DNA of 19,720 nucleotides. Origin: Hydnum rufescens UP504 (Eukaryota > Basidiomycota > Agaricomycetes > Cantharellales > Hydnaceae). The notes under the pieces are model-generated. The model had not been told where the DNA came from. It searched no databases and saw only the letters and a program-made list of their open reading frames with translations. A program made the translations under genes and the position numbers. Where the stretch lies: positions 177,253 to 196,972 of the forward strand of contig MU129023.1 of the NCBI GenBank assembly GCA_014904985.1. Reading direction: 5' to 3'. Below, piece after piece: positions 13,792-19,720 of the stretch (the stretch's first letter is position 1; the number at the start of each line of letters is the position of its first letter).

Positions 13792-16125
13792 TTATAGCAT
13801 CGGGCACAATAACAAATCTTGATTTTCAGACATATCAAGGTCTGGGAATTGAGAGAAGTCAAGATTAAGTGTGTTGGCAGGGGGACTGGCTGGGTTGACA
13901 AAGTCAAGCAAATTTGTCCCCTCGTTAGGATTCAAACCGTTCATGTCGAAGTGAATCTGCTCATCAAAGTCAAAGTTGTACTTGGTCAGGGATGGGTCGA
14001 ACAATGTCCCCAGTGCAAACTTTGCAAACATGTTGGATTGTAAGGGTTCCGGTGGCGCAGAAACTTGGTGATCCTCAAGGCTCTCACCTCCCACCAATGG
14101 CTCAGGGCTCTCACCTCCAACCAATGGCTCAGGACTCTCATCCTCATCTATAATCGGATTTGAAAGCACCTTCCTCCTCTTTCCCTTCCCTGACCCACCC
14201 CCAGGTACTTCTTTCCTCTTCTGTCATTTTCCCGCTTCCCTAGCCTGTTCTCCTGAAGTCCCAACATTGCCAGAGGCAACAGATTTTTGTTTCCCGATAT
14301 ACTCATGCCAGTCCGCTATGGACAACGTCGAGTTGTTGTTGTCTCTGATGAGACAAGTATCATCCGAAATGTCCTCACTGGCCGGTATGTCAAGCCGTTT
14401 AACTACAAGGCGCTTGTGCTCCTCCACAGCAAACAACCGATTCCACAAGTTGGTCCAATGTTCCGTCCACAGTGAGGATACGATCAACCCAAGTACACTA
14501 GGAAACTCGGATTTCAACGGCCAGCCAGAGATGTATAAATGATGTCGAATAAGGAATGCCGGGATTGTGCTCCAAGGAAACTTCGGCCCAATTGCTGCGT
14601 CATTTTGCTCTTCAAAAATCCGAGTGAGTTCAGCAGTACAGGCCGTCCGCCTGCCATGCATGTCAGGAGGAAGTCGTTTTGGAGCCGTTGTTAAATGTAT
14701 TCCTGTCTCCCCTTGTGCCACAAGGATATGCGAATGGATTTTGGGGAGGAGTGTGGATGTGGGCGGAAATACCGCCTTAATCCACTGTTTCATTGCCGGT
14801 GATCCACATATAACTGCATTATGCTTGGATGCAGCTAGGTCTGGATGCCCCGAAACAAGGAAGGTGGCGACATGGATATTCATCCATGCGGCAGACAAAG
14901 CATCATCCGTCCAACGACGCTTTAAGGAGTTGAGCTGACTCCCGATATCTGCAGGGCTCAACCCAACCTTCTTTGCAAAGCCCGACTTGAGTTTCTTATG
15001 CTCTGCCACCAATTCCTGGGCCTCTTGCTTCCATTCGGACAACTCTGCTCCACCATGCAATGCGATCAAGGCCTGATATGCAGGCTTAATAACCTCAGCA
15101 ACGTACTGGTGATGGGGACGGGTCTCCTTCTGAGGATCCTCAGGATGTTTACTCTGGAATGCATTCCAAGCATTTCCACTGACTCGTCGCTCCTTTGTTG
15201 CAATAATGAGGTTTGCAATCCGCATCACGGAGTCTAGAGGGCACTTCCAGTCCTTTGCATGCTGTCACAACCCAAGCATCAGGGACTTGGTAAGACCCTG
15301 GACCTCCAAGATTTGTTCTCGTGTAAAACAACCGCCAGACATCATGGACGTGACAAACTCCTCATCTGCATCATCTTCAATGTCTTCATCTTGCCCCGAA
15401 GTGGCACCCTTGTCTTGTTCATCATCTACTCGTTCATCTGGATTGTAAAAGAGAGCATCATTATCACCATTGTCAACTTGGGAAGCTCCATCAGATAGAA
15501 ACAATGGTTCCTTCGAACAGCGAACACTGTCCTCACGGTCAGCATCCAGGGGGAAAGACCTCCTGGATGAAGTTGATGAAGGTGAGCGAAAAGACAGCGA
15601 AGAGGGACGGGCAGATCGCGAAGGTGAATGGGCAGATCGCGAAGGTGAACAGGCAGATCGCAAAGGCAAATGGGCGGATTGCAAAGACGAACGAGCAGAT
15701 CGCAAAGGCGAATGGGAGGATGGCAAAGGCAAATGGACAGATGGCGAAGGCAAACGGACAGATGGTGAAGGTGAACGGACAGGTCGCGAGGGTGCATTAG
15801 CAGGCAGCAAAGGCGTACGAGTTCCAGATGGTTTGGCCAACCGGTTTTCATGACGAGGTGGACCAGAACGTTCAGTTTCCGTTGACTCAGATTGGTCTAA
15901 CCAGTTCTCACGACGAGGAAAACCAGTACGCTCTCCAAGTGCTTTATTAGACATAGCTGCAGTCGGGTGTGTGATTTTCCTGAACTCCACAAGCCGTGCC
16001 CTTGTATCTAACTCTATGTATGGACGCAACCGCTGTAGTGAAGAAACAGTTGCATTGGAGGCAGGCGGACTGCCATTGCCTCGGGGCTTGGGCTTTCGGT
16101 AGGTCTTTAAATTCTTGGGGGGCAT
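13792..16125 (-). pseudogene. Unrecognised ~775-codon gene broken by two in-frame TGA codons
   Basis: Three ORFs lie in one frame: 16125-15265, 15264-14224 and 14223-13792. They are divided only by TGA at 15265-15267 and 14224-14226. Both TGA are followed by CAG and both fit a former CGA (Arg), for example GK(stop)QKRKEVPG inside a basic, NLS-like stretch. The start is ATG at 16125 with A at -3 (MPPKNLKTYRKPKPRG). Parts in order: a basic N-terminus; a Ser/Arg/Pro/Leu tract of 7-residue repeats (around residues 110-175); an acidic stretch (DEDIEDDADEEF); a long well-structured region with GNAWNAFQSKHPED and W-rich helices; the basic segment; and an acidic C-terminus with two PEPLVGGES copies. 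WNAF loosely recalls HMG-box starts, but I cannot assign a family. The 3' end abuts the half foldback element, so its last residues may not be original. Basidiomycete genomes carry many such multicopy genes. Confidence 0.62.
15606..15800 (-). repeat. 21-bp tandem repeats coding seven-residue units
   Basis: About nine copies of a GCAGATCGCGAAGGTGAATG-like 21-bp unit (plus strand) encode SPSRSAH/SPLRSAR-type heptads on the minus strand. The period is a multiple of three, so copy changes leave the frame intact. Confidence 0.8.
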
Positions 16126-16303
16126 TTTGACGGCACGAGAGCAGAAGAGTCAACACAGCAAACTTTCGAGGTAGGTCTCTTGAGTTGTAGAGAAGTGAAG
16201 ATGGACCACACAATCTTATGTGTGTCCCCTACTCAACTTCTTTGTTTGTTGCCTAGTTGAAGTAGAAGCACAAGGTAAAATCGCCGTACGATTCCAGTCT
16301 CAC

Positions 16304-16396
16304 AGCTTTGTTTGAGGCCAAGTTAATAAAAGGTTTGATGAATAGCACGAGGGCAAACACAAGAATATGTGCCTACAACCCCGCAGCTGGTGCTAC
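16304..16396 (+). repeat. First copy of a ~93-bp direct repeat
   Basis: AATAAAA, TTTGATG, GCACGAGGGCAAACACAA and CTACAACCCCGC match 16511-16604 in order. The copies are about 207 bp apart. Confidence 0.7.
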
Positions 16397-16510
16397 GTGT
16401 ACAAGTGTGTCGAGGGTGGTGAGCGTGTAAGTGTGCTGACCTGTATCGAGTGAAAATCAGGGGATCCTCCAAGGTGTACATGGAGATTAGATGCAACAGA
16501 GTGCAACTTA

Positions 16511-16604
16511 CAACTTCGTTTGAAGCTCAAGTAATAAAAAGTTTGATGGACCGCACGAGGGCAAACACAATTGTATGTGTCTACAACCCCGCGACTGGTG
16601 TTAT
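16511..16604 (+). repeat. Second copy of the ~93-bp direct repeat
   Basis: Partner of 16304-16396, with about ten to fifteen scattered differences by eye. The pair suggests a small local duplication in the region upstream of the 16125 start. Confidence 0.7.
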
Positions 16605-16915
16605 CGGAGCATATGGACAATGAAGCGCGATTGAGTCAAGGAAAAAGCTTGAATTCAACAACTCACCACCAAGTTTGCTTCCGACATTACATTTATTAAC
16701 GGCATAAAATTCTAGATGTGAAGTACAAAGGTGCAAAAAGGAGGAGGGAATAAAAAAATTAAAGAGGTTGTCACAAAGACGGAGGAAGGTAAAGGCAGAA
16801 CAAGGAAAGGCGACGAAGGTGATGATGAGGAGGGTAACGGCAATGAAGGTGATGAGGATCGCAACAAATGCAAGGGGAATGAGGGAGATGATGATAACGA
16901 CCACCGTGAATAGGA

Positions 16916-19720
16916 TTATCTTAGCTGGTCGATGGATACGAAGGCCATTCTACAGTCAGGTCTAAAAATCAGTCTCCAAATTGAACTTGACTTCATTCGC
17001 CCAAATGTCTCTTCTTTGGCCTCAGTTGTCTTCAATTGCGAGCCTTCCTTGTGCACATCCTGCTGTTTCCACCTAGCAATCTGGCGAAAATCCGCAACCA
17101 TCATACCACTGCCTGTCCACCTAATTGGCTCCTGGAAGTGCGATGCGATACCCCCAACATCCAGTTTATTGATGTATGACAGCATCATCATCTCCAATCG
17201 ACGCATCCACAATGTTATTGACCCAGGAGGAGCTGAGGCCAGTTGAGCACTGTACCAGGATACTGAGATGTTGACGATATCCATCTTTCTGGCTACAAGT
17301 TTGGCTTTATCGACTGGAATAGGGGATGCCTTTGATAGTCGAGGAATAATTCACCAAGCGAGCTGGCCATAGCGAGGGGGGGAGGGCCAACATCAAGAAG
17401 TTCCTTCAATTCGATTTCTGACCGTGCATGCGCGTACACTCGATCGATGTAGTACACATCCACTAGGCCCATGAAATTCTGGATGGGCTGCTCCCAGACC
17501 ATCGTCTCCACAGATGTCAATTCGTTGGCTTCCCGAGTCCCCCAAAGATGTGCTTGACAAGCATCTTGCCTGGCCAGAGATTTGAACATGAGAAACATAT
17601 GGTACGGGGCACCCTTATGATGACTGGGCTTGCTCTTGCGAGCAGCAAGGCAATCCCATTGTCGCAGCTTGAGCACCCACCCGATGTCCGTGCATCTTTG
17701 AGGGTCCCGGTCGTGCTTCTCAGGGATCGGACTGATATCGATGCAATACCAAGACTTCAATGGCATAGCACCACGTCGTGGTACCATAGCGGTGGGAACG
17801 ACGGGAGGGGCAGGGGGGGGGGATCCATGGAGCGCGGGGCAGTAGGAAGTTTCCTGGAGGGGGCCTGTTGGGAATAGCTACTGGGTCCAGCAATGTTCGT
17901 TGCAGCCCATCCCATAGGCTCTGCATGTTCCACATATTTACTTGGCCCAGCCTTCCCATCTCTGCCAGCAGAATAAGAGTGGCTCCCAGCATTGTGGTGC
18001 CACGCATAGTGGGTGTTCCCTTTCCCATCATCGGAAAAGTGTCTGCCCTGCGGAAAGCCTGTTCCCAACGAACCCATGCCATGCACAGAATCTAACCGAC
18101 CACGCAGAGACTGCTCCCTTTCATGTCCAGACCCCCAACCGAGCTCACGGACAGGCTCACATTTGCGATGATGCCGTAGATCACCACCTTCACGATGACA
18201 CCGTTCACCTTCACGTTCACGGGGACGCTGCTCATCTTCCCATTCATGACGATGACGTCCGACTTCCAATTCGCGATGATGGCGTTCATCTTCCCGTTCA
18301 CAATGACAGTGTTCGTTTTCCAATTCACGGCGGCGGCGTTCATTGTCCCGTTCATGGTTGCGGTGTTCATCTTCATATGAATGTTTGCCCTCCCAGTCCT
18401 GCACCTTTTCGTGCCTGACCTGAGACCTGCATTCATGTTCCCTGGGCCCTTGTTGTGACTTCTGGGGCCTTTGATCCCAAGATGAATGGGCCTCCCTGGG
18501 ATGGGTGGATTGAGGGTTGAGAGCCAGCCATTCCATTCCCCTCAAGACAGCCAGCACTTCATCATTGCGTTGTCTCTGCGATGGACCAACTGAGTTTCCC
18601 ACCGCTGGGGTTACAGTTGGTTGGTTAAAACGACGAACGGTGTCCAGTAAATCTCTCTCCTCGTCCGATCCGGGTCTCAAACTCACAAGATCATCATCAT
18701 CATCATCGTGATGGCGAGAGGGAGTTGGAGATACAGCGGGGAGCACGGTAGGAGCAGGAGGCACAGCGAGGGCAGGAGGCACAGTGGGGCAGGAGGCACA
18801 GCGGGGCAGGCACAGCAGGAGCAGGAGGCACAGCGGGAGCAGGAGGCACAGTGGGAGCAGGAGGCACAGGCACGGCGGGGGCAGGAGGCACGATGGGGGT
18901 AGGACACGCAGGCACAGCGGGGGCAGGCGAGGAAGGGCGGGAGGTATGACAGGGGCAGGCGAAGAAACGACAGCATCAGAAGGCATGACGGAAACAGGGA
19001 GATCGGTGGGGGTAGGGGCAGGAGGCTCAGGAACTGACGATGGTGAGGATGATGGGGGAAGAAAAGTTGTCGAGGTAAGTGAACCTGTTGGCCATATGCC
19101 AAGCCTCTTTGTCGTTGACCAGTCAGTCTCTGAGCACGGTAAGGATCCCAATGCTTATCGAGGTAAATCTCGAGATAACTTCATGGCGGCTTCCCTCCAT
19201 GTGATTTGCCGACCCTCTTGCCTGTAGCATTCCTGAGAATCTGCTTGATGGTTTCAATAGCCCTAAAGTCTCCACTATACGCAGCGGCGACGAGCATTTG
19301 GCCTTCTTCTTCCTCTTTTGCCTGTTCCACCTTCCTGCTATTTTCCCGGTCCACACGTGCCTGGAAGTCATCATCCGCTTCAAGCACACCCTGCTGCAAC
19401 ATATCGTTGACTAAGGACATCGTATCATAATTGTCATCTCCATCTTCACCTTCATCTTCGTCGAATCCATCCCAAATCCTCAACTCGACCTCAGGATTGG
19501 ATGGATTGACCTCTGGGTTGGGGGGGTTGAGAGGTTTAAGGAAGGCAGGAGGCAAGGATCCCGATTCATGAAGTGCGTTAACCAAATCATCCAGATGGGA
19601 CCTGGTCATGCGATACTTGAATAACCCAGTAGTTACAGTCTGAACCTTTTTAAGGAATAGACCCTCCAGAGTTGCATTGTCTCCCATAATGTATTGGTTG
19701 GGGCTCATGGTATGCCAAGG
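16916..19720 (-). pseudogene. Unrecognised long gene, frameshifted and running off the right edge
   Basis: The N-terminal part (visible from PWHTMSPNQYIMGDNATLEG) is open to the window edge, so the true start may lie outside. It contains VTTGLFKYRMTRSHLDDL and an acidic stretch. At 19181 a TGA replaces a likely CGA (GGKPP stop SYLEIYLDKHWDPYRAQRL). A Pro/Ala tract follows (18.75-19.05 kb), in which VPPAPA repeats jump between frames. Then come a poly-Asp run, a highly charged region of HxRExE-type ten-residue repeats (about 18.1-18.45 kb), and a Gly/Ser stretch. At a 10-base C run (17813-17822, minus strand) the frame slips into DPPPPAPPVVPTAMVPRRG and a structured domain (SWYCIDISPIPEKHD, LRQWDCLAARKSKP, NFMGLVDVYYIDRVYAHA). 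Near 17335 it shifts again to SKASPIPVDKAKL and ends at TAA about 16916. No family is recognised. It is clearly one decayed gene and not three. Confidence 0.6.

Larger units (their letters stand above)
16126..16915. other. Intergenic region between the two decayed genes
   Basis: It lies 5' of one gene and 3' of the other, both on the minus strand. A purine-rich, repeat-like tract (GAAGGTGATGA...) fills about 16730-16910 and gives only spurious acidic ORFs on the plus strand. The promoter of the 13792-16125 gene should lie just after 16125, but I see no clear TATA box or CT block. Confidence 0.45.

Noticed and set aside
14267..14938. Plus-strand ORFs opposite the 13792-16125 gene
   Set aside because: The minus strand carries one long consistent frame. 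The plus ORFs are short and unrelated to each other.
15265..15500. Alternative minus-strand frame (SYQVPDAWVVTACKGLEV) as the true coding frame across the first TGA
   Set aside because: It is open for only about 60 codons, whereas the other frame continues for hundreds of codons on both sides of the TGA.
18708..19227. Plus-strand ORFs rich in Arg, Gly and Gln opposite the Pro/Ala tract
   Set aside because: Antisense shadow of the minus-strand low-complexity coding region, which continues into non-repetitive protein sequence on both sides.

Overview
This window looks like a transposon-rich segment of a basidiomycete (probably Agaricomycete) nuclear genome. The grounds are a wrecked Ty1/copia-type retrotransposon, tRNA-derived SINE-like heads, intron-like segments of 93-115 nt with fungal TACTAAC-type branch sites, and long decayed ORFs rich in low-complexity tracts. 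No rRNA gene, genuine tRNA gene, CRISPR array or bacterial-style operon is visible. The taxonomic call is inference from style, not from a database match.

Layout. 1-1250 has no recognisable gene and ends in a telomere-like AACCTGAACCT foldback. 1260-3780 holds, on the minus strand, the 3' end of a copia element: a probable LTR, polypurine tract, RNase H and reverse transcriptase. It carries many stop codons and has lost catalytic residues. Its upstream part (integrase C-terminal region and linker) reappears at about 9995-10810, so roughly 6 kb of other DNA now splits the element. Within that 6 kb lie short tandem repeats, a SINE-like tRNA head, and a 4.66-kb foldback element (4937-9600). From 10.85 kb there is another SINE-like head and then a ~1-kb G-rich minisatellite. 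12542-13760 is an orphan half of a second foldback element. 13792-19720 holds two long minus-strand genes of unrecognised family. Both are broken by in-frame TGA codons (apparently former CGA), and the second also by frameshifts.

The most interesting object is the foldback element. Its centre is a nearly perfect 650-bp palindrome. Each arm, read outward from the centre, is a chain of modules: a variable exon-like stretch, hairpin B (CCACACACCCGC stem), a splice-donor-like AAG|GTRAGT, hairpin A (GCAAAAAGAGCAGC stem), a TACTAAC-like branch site and a TTCTAG-like acceptor. Exon-like parts diverge strongly between modules. Both stems and the splice signals are kept, stems vary by paired compensating substitutions, and about half of the A loops are GNRA tetraloops, always on the outward strand. 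This argues for outward transcription of a multi-intron structured RNA in a mobile element. The second half-element at 12.5-13.8 kb repeats the same grammar. Expression and splicing cannot be judged from sequence alone.

All coordinates were found by eye; element edges and intron ends are proposals, and no alignments or searches were run.
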